A stretch of 64,000 nt of DNA from Desulfosporosinus cupriresistens (GCF_001707885.1 NZ_MASS01000006.1:1-64000); one strand, 5' to 3'; numbered from the stretch's first letter, positions 53,302 to 62,720 are shown. The notes: generated by a model from the sequence alone, not told the origin. Made by a program: numbers and translations.

Positions 53302-53422
53302 AGTAATACGCCTCCTATTAATATAGTCGACTTACTAGAATCAGGGCACAGAGACAGACAGTAAGCAAAACCAAATAAACCTCATCTCAGATTCTGATGT
53401 AAATTAGATTATGCCGACTACC

Positions 53423-53570
53423 TTATCCTCTTTCATCCGGACTATACCGTCGGCTCTGGATTTAAACCAGATCTGCTGACCTCCTTTTTAAACAAAAGGA
53501 GCGCTCGCGGGCTCCCCAGAATCATCTGGGATACCGCCGGTGGGGACTTGCACCCCGCCCTGAGAATAAG
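53423..53570 (-). promoter_or_regulatory. FMN riboswitch (RFN element) controlling ribB
   Basis: On the minus strand the element starts TTATTCTCAGGGCGGGGTG and contains CCCACCGGCGGTA, AGCCCGCGAGC, GATCTGG and CAGAGCCGACGGTATAG, and closes with GATGAAAGAGGATAA, the conserved sequence blocks of the RFN fold, with P1 pairing at both ends. A variable stem lies around GGAGC/GCTCC. The expression platform (53302-53422) lies before the ribB start; its fold was not resolved. Confidence 0.95.
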
Positions 53571-53671
53571 TCAACCTTATTATACCGCTATTTTCTATTT
53601 ACTGTAAAGTAAACCTTCCCCACTAAATCGTTTCGACCTACTCACCTTCGACATACTCAAATTACTCAAAA

Positions 53672-54030
53672 CTAAGCCCTAAATTTATCTCTGAGACATT
53701 GAGGAAGGTATTCGAACGCTTCCTCCCATATCAATGGCGAACGGAAAGCAGCTACCAATAACTTACCACAGGGTGATCCATTATCGTCTTTTCTGCGGAT
53801 AAGAACCCCTCCCCCGCGTTGTTCCAAATTCCATGCCCTGGGTACTTTCCTAGAATAGCCTTTACCAATAACTTTTCAATTAGTAAATCATGCTCCGTAA
53901 CCAGGTCCATCTGGGATGTTTTTTCCCTTACGGTAATTACAGAGTGTTGACGTTCTAGTCTTAATTTAGACCCGGCAGAATGCGTTAGGTCCTTGGCAAA
54001 TTCATACATTTCTCTTTCTTCATCATTCAT
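53672..54030 (-). pseudogene. Inositol-monophosphatase-family gene with internal deletion
   Basis: The N-terminal part (about 90 residues from ATG 54030) has the layout of the inositol monophosphatase family N-terminus (VTEHDLLIEKLLVKAILGKYPGHGIWNNAGEG, where the family has EE for the metal site). After a stop at 53754 the frame shifted by one carries GKLLVAAFRSPLIWEEAFEYL, which resembles the family C-terminus, ending at TAG 53672. The central catalytic region is missing. It sits in the decayed distal part of the phn cluster. Confidence 0.55.
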
Positions 54031-54066
54031 AATATCGTAACCCTCTCTTGCCGGGAATGTTATTGA

Positions 54067-54481
54067 TCACCTACCGAACGTCCATTTACCCGCTACCATG
54101 GCCTTTTCTACTATGGGGAGATCTCCGGGATTATGGCGAACAAATATTAGATCTGCTTCCTTGCCTTCTTTAAACCTTGTGTAACGAGGTGAGTGATCCA
54201 TTACTGAAAAAAAGTCCACCATTCCTTCGTCGAAAATATTGCTAAGGATATCTAAGCCAGCTTTATTATTGCTCAAGCATATCGCAATGGAAGTCTACTA
54301 GGCCAGGCATAACATAACAACCATTGGCATCGATTATTTCATAATCCTGACGATCAGTTTGAACCAGTATTGGATCAGCATCTTCAATGATATGACTAAT
54401 TTTATTAGCCATAACAATTATTGAGCCTTCAATAACACCACCGGGAATTGCGATTTTGCCCTTCTGGATTATTGTTTTCAT
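54067..54481 (-). pseudogene. phnM: Second phnM copy, broken by deletion and frameshift
   Basis: Residues 1-71 from ATG 54481 match the N-terminus of the intact phnM (IDANGCYVMPGLVDFHCDMLEQ, then a stop). The next frame, from TTG 54276, resumes with a middle segment (AGLDILSNIFDEGMVDFFSVMDHSPRYTRFKE) and jumps straight to the C-terminus (GKEADLIFVRHNPGDLPIVEKAMVAG). By alignment with the 401-residue PhnM, two large blocks are lost. It is non-functional. Confidence 0.8.
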
Positions 54482-54495
54482 AATTTACTACCCCT

Positions 54496-55359
54496 CTAAC
54501 GAATGTTTTTATCCTGTATCCTCCTTTTTCTGGCTAACAATTCATTAATACAATCCTGAGCCAAATCGAGACATCCTAATTCAACTGGCTTCTCCGCATA
54601 AAAGCCATGAAAATCCGAACCTCCAGTCATGATCAAATTATGTTTTTGGGCATAGTACTTTGACATTTGCCGATCCTCCTCCGTATGACTGGGATGAAAT
54701 ACTTCAATTCCTTCCAGCCCTAACTCCACCCATTCATCAATCGCTTCAAAATTACCGAGCTGGCCCGGATGGGCAAGAACGGCGATCCCACCTGCTTCTC
54801 GGACCGCCCCAATCGCCTCTTGAGCATCAATATAGTCTAGCTGAATATAAGCGATTCCTTGAGCTTCAGAACTACCACCTCTTCGAAAAAGCTTTTTGTA
54901 AAGATTGCAATAAATGCTCTCACAATAACCTTTGTCCAGCAAAGCATGCATAATATGTTGTTTATAAACACCCGTTCCCCCTTCATACTTTCGTACATCC
55001 TCCCAGGAAATATCATACCCCGCTGCAATTACCTTGTTTACCATCTCGTAGGATGCTTGGTTTCGATTTTGCACAAGAGAGGTGCAAAGCAAATCCAGGG
55101 AGGGATGCCCGGGTTCAATGAACAAACCGAGTATATGCGCCCGTTTATTTCTCTGATAATCATAGGCAGATATTTCGATCCCTGGCACAATTTTAACCCC
55201 AATTTCCTGACCAAGGGTTATCGCCTCTGTTAATCCTTTCGTGGTATCATGATCCGTTATAGCCAGGTGGGTGATTCCCTTCCCCTTAGCCAGCCGAATA
55301 ACCTCACTGGCACTCAAGAAATTATCTGAGATGTTTGTGTGCACGTGTAAATCAATCAT
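54496..55359 (-). CDS. phnPP: PHP-domain phosphodiesterase of phosphonate catabolism
   Basis: A 287-residue PHP protein. Metal ligands are MIDLHVHTNISD (His5, His7), AITDHD, PGIEISAY, VLAHPGQLG and GGSDFHGF. In organisms such as Eggerthella, a PHP protein of this kind hydrolyses 5-phosphoribosyl 1,2-cyclic phosphate, the C-P lyase product, to ribose 5-phosphate and phosphate; the context supports that role here. Its ATG overlaps the frameshifted acetyltransferase stop (ATGA). It is intact although the genes around it are decayed. Confidence 0.85.
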   Translation of the reverse strand: MIDLHVHTNISDNFLSASEVIRLAKGKGITHLAITDHDTTKGLTEAITLGQEIGVKIVPGIEISAYDYQRNKRAHILGLFIEPGHPSLDLLCTSLVQNRNQASYEMVNKVIAAGYDISWEDVRKYEGGTGVYKQHIMHALLDKGYCESIYCNLYKKLFRRGGSSEAQGIAYIQLDYIDAQEAIGAVREAGGIAVLAHPGQLGNFEAIDEWVELGLEGIEVFHPSHTEEDRQMSKYYAQKHNLIMTGGSDFHGFYAEKPVELGCLDLAQDCINELLARKRRIQDKNIR

Positions 55360-55806
55360 TTATTACCTACCTCTATCAGGAAACTTATTCCATGTTGTTG
55401 GAAACCCAGCTGCTCATAAAATTTGTGAGCCTCAATCCTTTTTTTATTACTGGAAAGCATCAAGTTTATAGCAATTTTCCTCCTGAGCCTTTCCCATGAC
55501 AAATTGCATCAATTTACTTCCCATGCCGCGTCCTCTGTAATCCTGACTTACAATCATGCTTTCTGCGACTGCAAGTTTTGCACCTTGATGACCTAAATTA
55601 TCTATTATGATAAGGCTGCAAGTTCCGACAATACGCTTGTCATCTTCCACAACAAAAACTTTATAATAAGGATATTCCATCATATTACACCATACTGCCC
55701 CCGCCTCATCGCTATCTATGCCGTCTTCTCCATCCATAGCTTTTAGTAGCTCAATAACACTTGGCAGATCAGTTTCTATTGCTTCTCTGATTAACATACA
55801 TATCAA
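55356..55806 (-). pseudogene. GNAT acetyltransferase with one-base frameshift
   Basis: The first 119 codons encode a GNAT domain (IREAIETDLPSVIELL, YRGRGMGSKLMQFVMGKA). After KL the frame shifts by one base, and the other frame continues with the family C-terminus (SSNKKRIEAHKFYEQLGFQQHGI) to a TGA overlapping the PHP start. Full length would be about 149 residues. Its location suggests a PhnO-like aminophosphonate acetylase. Sequencing error cannot be ruled out. Confidence 0.7.
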
Positions 55807-55817
55807 CTCTTTCGTGT

Positions 55818-56672
55818 CTAATGGGAAAATCTTCTTCCAAATCTCATAGAACCCGACTCTAATACGATGGCAAAAGCTAAAATGAAATAGGTAATCAACC
55901 CTACTTCTCTCAAGTCAAAAGAAACCAGCCCACTTGTCCCCGCCGTAACTAGGGCAATGGCGTTGGCGAAGTTTATCTCAAGGCTCAAGCAAGTCCAAGT
56001 AGACAAATTGCTAACATAAGAAGGGATAACCGCTCGAAAAACAATTTGCCACCAATTAGCGCCAGTGGCCATTAAAGCTTCAATAACACTCCGGTCTAAG
56101 CACTCAAAAGACTCAGAAAAAGCTTTTGTCAGATAGCTAAGCGAATGAAGCGTCATACCAACAACGACTGCAGCACTACCAAACCCTGCCACCGCAGCAA
56201 TGATTAGAACCAATATTATTGTAGGTACTGTTCGAACAACCATAACCACTCCCTTGATAATATTGACCACTTGTTTGGTGGCCAAATTTCGGGAAGCCAG
56301 CAGTCCCAAAAATAAAGCCAGGATTCCACCAAGCAGCGTGGGTATTAATCCGAACCCCAAAGTTAACACGATTTCCTGGAAAGCGTCCCCTAAAGTAAAT
56401 CCATTAGCATAGGATTGGAGAATTATCGTCTGAAAATCACAATTAAGGAAAAGATATATGGTTAATACCATGGTAATTAACAACATTAACCGCCTAGCGA
56501 CAGTCATCTTATTGCGCGGATTGACAGCAACAAATTCAAGCTCATCTTTAGATAGAGCCACTCCTGCCAAGGCGCTGGGTTCCCCTTCTCCTGAAGCACT
56601 TAATTGTTTGGAGATTATTAGTGACTCTTCTATTATCAGTTCACTAAATTGATTCACGAAATCACCTTTCAA
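55818..56672 (-). CDS. phnE: Third PhnE-like permease, shortened
   Basis: A 284-residue paralogue of the permease at 58242. It keeps the EAA-type motif (EALMATGANWWQIVFRAVIPS) and the last helices, but relative to PhnE2 lacks about 17 residues in the first periplasmic loop and about 9 residues near the C-terminus (GIGFDLFMAGNFYF). The helices themselves remain. It may be non-functional or specialised. It belongs to the decaying distal part of the cluster. Confidence 0.75.
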   Translation of the reverse strand: MKGDFVNQFSELIIEESLIISKQLSASGEGEPSALAGVALSKDELEFVAVNPRNKMTVARRLMLLITMVLTIYLFLNCDFQTIILQSYANGFTLGDAFQEIVLTLGFGLIPTLLGGILALFLGLLASRNLATKQVVNIIKGVVMVVRTVPTIILVLIIAAVAGFGSAAVVVGMTLHSLSYLTKAFSESFECLDRSVIEALMATGANWWQIVFRAVIPSYVSNLSTWTCLSLEINFANAIALVTAGTSGLVSFDLREVGLITYFILAFAIVLESGSMRFGRRFSH

Positions 56673-56691
56673 GCTTAAATCGTCAGGAAGG

Positions 56692-56976
56692 CTAGAACCT
56701 ATATACAGGCCAATGGTCCCGACGATAGAATTCCGAAAAATTATCGAATTTTCTCACCTCTGCCCGTTCTAAAATGAAGGGCAAAGGGTTCGCGAATGAT
56801 CTTCTGTTTATATCTGCGACTGCACCAGCAAGTTTTTTACTTTCTTTTTTGAATAATTTTTCTTCGAGGTAAAATAAAGTTATATGTCCTCGGAAATTAC
56901 GTTTTCTCTCAACGCCTAACTGCTTTAACACTGCATCTTCTAAAATCTTGTAGGGTAGGTCCTGTCTAATCAACAT
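56692..56976 (-). pseudogene. Half-length 2H-phosphoesterase-like gene
   Basis: A 94-residue frame with one HxT motif (RGHITLFYL) and then ERAEVRKFDNFSEFY, which resembles the C-terminal half of 2H phosphoesterases (LigT/DUF1868-like). Families of this kind have two HxT motifs; the first half is absent. Its ATG overlaps the phnM stop. It may be a truncated gene or a small protein of its own. The family call is tentative. Confidence 0.45.
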
Positions 56977-58175
56977 ACATTATCAACTCTTTCGGAGTTC
57001 AACACCAAAAATTCTGATTGAGAAATAATATTCCCACCCACCATAGTTTTACGAATGATGGGATAATCCTGATGCATTGCCACAAAGATTAAATCCGCAC
57101 ATTTTCCAACTTCTATTGTTCCGACTTCATTGTCAATCCCCAGAGCCTTAGCGGGATTTAACGTGACCATCTTAACAGCTTCCGTTAGCTTAATTCCTTC
57201 CTTTGTAAGTTTAAAAATTGCAGGAAGCATCGCACTTGGAAGATAGTCAGAACACATGATATCTGCAGCATTATTAAGAATGGCATCAATCGCCCTCATA
57301 TTGTTACTATGGGACTTCCCGCGTATTATATTGGGGGCGCCCACACAAACATAAATATCTCGGGATTTTGCGTAAAGGGCCGTCTCTATGTTAATAGGGA
57401 ATTCGCTTAATACCCCTTCACATTCAAGTAGCGTCTCAATTTTCTCTCTTGTGTCATCATCATGGGACGCCAATCTAATTCCTATTGTTTTCGCAAGTTT
57501 AGCTAAACTCCTAAGTTTAAACCAATCAATCATAGCCTGTTGCTCGATGGTTTTATCCATAAATTCTTCGACTTCCTGCGCCTTTTTTCCATAGGATTGC
57601 ATCGTAAAGCTTTTAAGGGCTTCTGCATCTTTGAACTGTCCCTGACCAGGAGTATGATCCATATAAGACATGAAATCTATGCTCTTATCTTTGATAAGGC
57701 TTTCTAAGATATTAATCCCAGCCAGGAAGGTCAACTCGTATCTCAGGTGAATCTTATGATTAATCATAGAACGAGTCCTTTTAAGCCGATTAATACTATT
57801 GATGACTCCTACAACCATGTCTTTATTGCGAACTCCCCATTCATCACTTAGGCTAAGAGAATGGTACATAGTTGTAATACCGCATACAGCAAGCTTTTTT
57901 TCCAACTCATAGAAAGCCATATCTATAGGAAATAAGGTATTAGGCCTTGGTTGGATCTCCTTTTCGATAGCGTCACTATGTAGATCGATCATTCCCGGCA
58001 TAACATAACAACCTTCGGCATCAATCACCGTGAGATCAGGATTGCCTTTAACTTTAGGAAAAATGCTTTCTGCTACCTCTGAAATTCTTTGTCCATCAAT
58101 CATAATATGACCCTTAACAATTTTTTCAGGCAAAATGATCTGGGCGTTGTGAATGCATACCTTTTTTGTTTTCAT
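56970..58175 (-). CDS. phnM: PhnM, ribosyl-triphosphate phosphonate diphosphatase
   Basis: Amidohydrolase-family enzyme of the C-P lyase pathway: cleaves diphosphate from 5-triphosphoribosyl 1-phosphonate. 401 residues. GCYVMPGMIDLHSDAIEK holds the metal His pair, YMDHTPGQGQFKD, RLASHDDDT and SDYLPSAMLPAIFKL follow, and GTIEVGKCADLIFV is the C-terminal strand motif. It lies after phnE2 (66-bp gap) and overlaps the half-length 2H-like gene. A broken second copy lies at 54067-54481. Confidence 0.93.
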   Translation of the reverse strand: MKTKKVCIHNAQIILPEKIVKGHIMIDGQRISEVAESIFPKVKGNPDLTVIDAEGCYVMPGMIDLHSDAIEKEIQPRPNTLFPIDMAFYELEKKLAVCGITTMYHSLSLSDEWGVRNKDMVVGVINSINRLKRTRSMINHKIHLRYELTFLAGINILESLIKDKSIDFMSYMDHTPGQGQFKDAEALKSFTMQSYGKKAQEVEEFMDKTIEQQAMIDWFKLRSLAKLAKTIGIRLASHDDDTREKIETLLECEGVLSEFPINIETALYAKSRDIYVCVGAPNIIRGKSHSNNMRAIDAILNNAADIMCSDYLPSAMLPAIFKLTKEGIKLTEAVKMVTLNPAKALGIDNEVGTIEVGKCADLIFVAMHQDYPIIRKTMVGGNIISQSEFLVLNSERVDNVC

Positions 58176-58241
58176 TTGTGATTACTCCTTACTTTGAGAA
58201 TGATCTAACTCATTATCATCTCATCTATTCAGTATCGAAGA

Positions 58242-59114
58242 TTACGTACTTTTTTGAAGTTTCTGCTTGATATTCATTGAAGCCACTTCAAGAACAATCG
58301 CAATGGCTATAATAAGATATGTGATAACGCCCACTTCTCGTAGATCGAAATAAAAATTCCCAGCCATAAACAGATCAAATCCGATACCGCCTGCACCGGC
58401 TGCAGCACCCATCGCCACGGCGTTAGCAAAATTGATTTCAAACCTCAAAAAAGTCCAGGAAAGCAAATAGGAAACCGAGGAAGGTATAACCGCCTGAAAA
58501 ATTATCTGCCACCAGTTGGCGCCGCTAGCCATTAAGGCTTCAATGACACTTCTATCCAGGTCTTCAAAAGACTCAGAAAAGGCCTTAGTTAAATAGCTGA
58601 TTGAATGAAAACTCAAACCGATAATTGCGGCAGCACTGCCAAGTCCAGCGGCTACAGCAAAAATCAAAACCCATAAAATCGTTGGCACAGCTCGAATAAA
58701 AGCGACAAAGCCCTTAATGAAATTGGTAACGTGTTTCGGAGCCAAATTTTGAGCAGCCAGCAGTCCCAAAAACAAAGCAATAATACCACCTATCAACGTT
58801 GCCAAAAAGGCCAACCCTAAAGTTACCACAACATTTACGAAAGCTTCTCCTAAAGTAAAACGATGGGCATGAGGGTGGAGAAAAATCGTCTTAAAGTTAT
58901 CGAATGTATCAGCAAATCCCTGAAGAACGTTAATACCTAGATAATCAAGAGAAAAGAAAAAATAAATCGTTAAAGCTAATAATGTCAACAATATAGCCCG
59001 CATAGCGAATGACGCTTTATTTAGGGGAAGGTTGATCGATTTCGCGCTAATATTATCCTTTACGGAATCACCTAATTGGGCCCACCCTTTGATTGATTCT
59101 TCAAATAGCATCAC
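58242..59114 (-). CDS. phnE: Phosphonate ABC transporter permease PhnE (second)
   Basis: A 290-residue permease with six helices and the EAA-type loop EALMASGANWWQIIFQAVIPSSVSYLLSW. FRFTLGEAFVNVVVTLG and NFANAVAMGAAAGAGGIGFDLFMAG are the PhnE pattern. Its start overlaps the stop of phnE1 by 4 bp. Two dissimilar PhnE subunits, as in some phn operons, probably form the channel with PhnC and PhnD. Confidence 0.92.
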   Translation of the reverse strand: MMLFEESIKGWAQLGDSVKDNISAKSINLPLNKASFAMRAILLTLLALTIYFFFSLDYLGINVLQGFADTFDNFKTIFLHPHAHRFTLGEAFVNVVVTLGLAFLATLIGGIIALFLGLLAAQNLAPKHVTNFIKGFVAFIRAVPTILWVLIFAVAAGLGSAAAIIGLSFHSISYLTKAFSESFEDLDRSVIEALMASGANWWQIIFQAVIPSSVSYLLSWTFLRFEINFANAVAMGAAAGAGGIGFDLFMAGNFYFDLREVGVITYLIIAIAIVLEVASMNIKQKLQKST

Positions 59115-59896
59115 AAAATCACCCTTCTGATATTATTTGATACAAATTCAATGAGCATAACTGTGATTACGATAAAAATCACAACCAGGCTAGCTGCATG
59201 GTAATCAAACCTTTTGTAATACAAATCAAAGGAGAACCCGATACCCGTTCCGGTAAGCACTCCAACCAGGGTAGCGTCACGAATGTTAGTTTCAATCATA
59301 TACAATAACCAACTGATCATCTGGGGCATGCTGGCTGGTAATACTGCCTGAAAAATGATGTGGAAATAACCAGCCCCCGTCGCTTGCAAGGCCTCAATTG
59401 AGTTATTGCCTACTTCATCGATCGTTTCCATAAAGGCACGTGTCAGAAATCCAAGAGAAGCAAAAAACAGGGCGAAGTAACCGGTCAATGGGCTTTGGCT
59501 GAAGGCTAACATCAAAACCATGGCCCAAGCCACAAGTGGTATGTTACGAAAGAGAGAGGCAATACCCCTACTGATAACACTAAAGATCCTGTTTATCCTT
59601 GTCGTTCTGGACCCAGCCAAGGACAAGAATAGGGCAAAAACCGCAGCTACGGTCGTTGCAGCGATGGACATTAAGACTGTTTCCTGCAACTTGGGCAAGA
59701 TCTCGGGTAGTATTCTCAATGACTCTGCATCAGGATAAAAATTGCTCCCGCCCCATATTAATGCCTTGCTGATGCTGCTAAAACCTTTCATTACATCATA
59801 CTTAGTGATGATAATCGAGCCGATAGTAAGAACGATTAGTAACGCAAAAAATCCCAGATTGTCATTCCGACGCTTGGTGAAAATATCATCCAGCAT
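59111..59896 (-). CDS. phnE: Phosphonate ABC transporter permease PhnE (first)
   Basis: A 261-residue permease. EALQATGAGYFHIIFQAVLPASMPQMISW is the ATPase-contact loop, and IRDATLVGVLTGTGIGFSFDLYYKRFDYHAA lies near the C-terminus. It overlaps phnC by 11 bp and phnE2 by 4 bp, so the three are translationally coupled. It partners PhnE2 in the transporter. Confidence 0.92.
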   Translation of the reverse strand: MLDDIFTKRRNDNLGFFALLIVLTIGSIIITKYDVMKGFSSISKALIWGGSNFYPDAESLRILPEILPKLQETVLMSIAATTVAAVFALFLSLAGSRTTRINRIFSVISRGIASLFRNIPLVAWAMVLMLAFSQSPLTGYFALFFASLGFLTRAFMETIDEVGNNSIEALQATGAGYFHIIFQAVLPASMPQMISWLLYMIETNIRDATLVGVLTGTGIGFSFDLYYKRFDYHAASLVVIFIVITVMLIEFVSNNIRRVIL

Positions 59897-60671
59897 GTCT
59901 TTGTCCCAAATCGAAAATCAAATTTTCGGATTCCGAACCATAAATTGCCTGAATCTGCCCAGCTGTTAAATCGCAGGGAGATCCGTCAAAAACAACTTTT
60001 CCCTTATTAACGCCGATAATTCTGTCCGAATACTTCAAAGCTATCTCAACCTGATGCAAATTTACTATAACAGTTATTCCCATCACTGTAGAAATGTCTC
60101 TTAGATGATCCATGATAATTTTCGATGCATTAGGATCCAACGAGGCGATCGGCTCGTCACATAAAATTATTTTAGGATTTTGAATCAATGCCCTCGCTAT
60201 GCCCACCCGCTGTTTTTGGCCGCCACTTAACTGATCACACCGCTTATAAACTTGCTCCTCAAGGCCCAAAATCCTGATAATTCGCAAAGCCTGCTTTTTT
60301 TCCTCTTGGCTGTATCTACCTAAGACTCCTGCCAGCGTTGATTTATAGCCGAGCCTACCGTGGAGCACATTTTCGATAACTGTCAGACGATCAACCAGAT
60401 TATAATGCTGAAAGATCATCCCAATCTTTGTCCTTAGCGTTCGCAACTTTTTCTTGGTCAAACTAGAGGAGATTACACCGTCAACGGAGATCTCCCCGCT
60501 ATTCGCTTCAACCATCCGGTTAATACAGCGCAGAAGGGTCGACTTTCCCGCTCCAGAAGGACCGATGATGGAAACAAACTCTCCTTCATCGACTGAGAAA
60601 CTAACGTTGTCTAAAGCCGGTATTGCTTGATTATAATATTTTGTGACATTTTTCAACTCTAATAATGCCAT
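59886..60671 (-). CDS. phnC: Phosphonate ABC transporter ATP-binding protein PhnC
   Basis: A 261-residue ATPase with Walker A GPSGAGKST, signature LSGGQKQRVGIARAL, Walker B ILCDEPIASLDP and the switch His in VNLHQVE. All catalytic residues are present. The start has a modest ribosome binding site. It precedes and overlaps phnE1; phnD lies 150 bp upstream. Confidence 0.95.
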   Translation of the reverse strand: MALLELKNVTKYYNQAIPALDNVSFSVDEGEFVSIIGPSGAGKSTLLRCINRMVEANSGEISVDGVISSSLTKKKLRTLRTKIGMIFQHYNLVDRLTVIENVLHGRLGYKSTLAGVLGRYSQEEKKQALRIIRILGLEEQVYKRCDQLSGGQKQRVGIARALIQNPKIILCDEPIASLDPNASKIIMDHLRDISTVMGITVIVNLHQVEIALKYSDRIIGVNKGKVVFDGSPCDLTAGQIQAIYGSESENLIFDLGQRHAG

Positions 60672-60822
60672 AATCTACTTCCTTCCTCTGATTAAATTGA
60701 GAGAGGTATTGAAATAACCTTGCCCATTATTTCTCATGGTTATGGTTCATTTCAACACCCCTTCATTTAAGTAATACTATCTACTACTTTCTTTTCCATC
60801 TAACCAACTTTACCTAAATATG

Positions 60823-61878
60823 TTATTTGCTCAGATCGCGGATGGGTTGATACCAAGCATCATCTGTGGTCAAAAAATGCTGTGGTGCGTTAAAAAAGCC
60901 TTTAGCTTTAGAATCCTTAGGTATGAAAATCTTTTCGTTCTTGGCAACCTCATCGGAGGTAAGCGCTTTAATCATCGCATCCATAGTCTTCTTACTTAAC
61001 GCGCCAGAATTTACTGCGATGGGACCGTTCATAACCGGGATGGATTTGATGATTACATATTGCGCGCCGGCCAATTTGCTGAATGGATCAGCAGCGTCCT
61101 TTTTAACAGTGTATACTGCTCCCGGTTTGTTAAGTTCTCCTGAAGTAAGATCTACATAACTTACCACGTCAACATCATCGACCGCTGAGATATCAGATTT
61201 ATCCGTCAACACATTCACTAAAGATAACTGGTGAGAACCTCCGAAAAGCACTTGGCTGAAAAACTTCCCGTTGCCACCTTGCAGCAGATCTTCTGCCTTC
61301 AGATTCTTCCATTTGTCTTGCTTGGAGAATTCGGAGACGATAGCTGAAGATGGCACTTTAAATCCGGATGTCGAACTTGTAGAAACAAAAGAGAACTTTT
61401 TCCCGGCTATGTTAGCAATGGAGTAATTTGAACCAGATTTGTATTGATCTTCATTGCCTTTTTTAACCAGCATCCGGCTATAATACAAGGCATCTTCCAA
61501 GGTACCGGATGCTCCGCTGTTGACCACGAGAGGAACAACCTTAGGATTCTTTTTGTGAGACTCAACATAAGATTCTCCGCCTAAGAAGGCTAGTTGGGCA
61601 TTACCACTGGCTATGGCTTCAACAGTAATTCCGTAATCCGTGGTTAACTTGTCTTCCACTTTTAAACCAGTGGCCTTTTCTATAACCTGGTCGATCTCAG
61701 CTCGGGTATCCTTAAAATCCTCTGCAGCGTTATTAGGCAACCAAGCAATAGTTATGGTACCAGGGTCTTTAACGTCTGAATCTGAGCCTGAAGACGAAGA
61801 TGAAGTTGTAGATCCGCAACCTGCTAAAAGAGATGACACAAGAATAATGACCAGTGCAAATAAAGGGGCTTTCTTCAC
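60823..61878 (-). CDS. phnD: Phosphonate ABC transporter substrate-binding lipoprotein PhnD
   Basis: A 351-residue lipoprotein: signal peptide with lipobox LLAGC (Cys21), a Ser-rich linker, then the PhnD fold (TITIAWLPNNAAEDF, AFLGGESYVES, KGKKFSFVSTSSTSGFKVPSSAI-type segment, DDVDVVSYV). It binds phosphonate outside the membrane. It starts 140 bp after phnL's end, so it may have its own promoter in 61879-62018. Confidence 0.93.
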   Translation of the reverse strand: MKKAPLFALVIILVSSLLAGCGSTTSSSSSGSDSDVKDPGTITIAWLPNNAAEDFKDTRAEIDQVIEKATGLKVEDKLTTDYGITVEAIASGNAQLAFLGGESYVESHKKNPKVVPLVVNSGASGTLEDALYYSRMLVKKGNEDQYKSGSNYSIANIAGKKFSFVSTSSTSGFKVPSSAIVSEFSKQDKWKNLKAEDLLQGGNGKFFSQVLFGGSHQLSLVNVLTDKSDISAVDDVDVVSYVDLTSGELNKPGAVYTVKKDAADPFSKLAGAQYVIIKSIPVMNGPIAVNSGALSKKTMDAMIKALTSDEVAKNEKIFIPKDSKAKGFFNAPQHFLTTDDAWYQPIRDLSK

Positions 61879-62018
61879 GTTTATTCTCCTCTCAAGTTTG
61901 AAATATTTACCCTCCCCATTGAAACCTAGTTACACTAAGAACAATGTGGATAACCTTCCATTATTTTATCTGAAATTTATTAAGTCCCCATTAACCTATT
62001 GTAATATTTGGGTTAAAT

Positions 62019-62720
62019 TTAATTATCTACCAATTTTCCATCACGCATGATATATTCCCGGCTGCAGAGGTTTTCCATAAATTCAAGGTCATGAAAGATT
62101 CCCATCATCGTAGTCCCGTCTCTTTTCAATTGCTCAATAAGTTCTCTCACTTTCAATTTGGAGGTCTGGTCTAAACTTGCTGTCGGTTCATCTAGCAGCA
62201 ATAGCCTTGGTCGCTTTACCATAGCCCTGGCAATATTCAGACGCAGCTTTTCACCTCCGGAAAAGGTGCCTGGGTAACAATCCCATAGGTCTCTGTCTAA
62301 ATCAAAATGCTCCAGCATACTATTTGCTTCTCGTTCCGCGTAATCTTCTCCATACCCCATCTCTAAAATTGCATGTTTTACCAGTTCCTGGGCAGTTGTC
62401 CTGGGCATGGTACTTAAAAACTGGGACACGTAGCCAATCTCATGTTTCCTAAGATAAATCATCTGTCGTTCCGATAGTTCCGCTAAGTTTACCAAGCCAA
62501 ACTTTTTAGAGTTATACCATATGCTACCTTTCTGTGGTGCATAAGTTCGATAAATACACTTAAATACGGTTGATTTTCCACTACCACTTTTCCCTGTGAT
62601 CCCGGCAAATTCGCCTTCTTTCAAGTCGATACAAATATCGTGCAATGCTTGAATGTGCTTGTCTAAATTATGGATGATAAAAGATTTTGATAAATGCTCT
62701 ATCGCCAGTATCTCTTCCAT
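62019..62720 (-). CDS. phnL: PhnL, C-P lyase complex ABC-type ATPase subunit
   Basis: A 233-residue ABC protein: Walker A GKSGSGKST, signature FSGGEKLRLNIARAM, Walker B LLLLDEPTASLD. It has the PhnL-type HEIGYVSQFLSTMPRTTAQE segment. PhnL and PhnK interact with the PhnGHIJ core in the C-P lyase complex instead of acting in import. Stop and start positions abut the hexapeptide protein gene with no gap. Confidence 0.93.
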   Translation of the reverse strand: MEEILAIEHLSKSFIIHNLDKHIQALHDICIDLKEGEFAGITGKSGSGKSTVFKCIYRTYAPQKGSIWYNSKKFGLVNLAELSERQMIYLRKHEIGYVSQFLSTMPRTTAQELVKHAILEMGYGEDYAEREANSMLEHFDLDRDLWDCYPGTFSGGEKLRLNIARAMVKRPRLLLLDEPTASLDQTSKLKVRELIEQLKRDGTTMMGIFHDLEFMENLCSREYIMRDGKLVDN

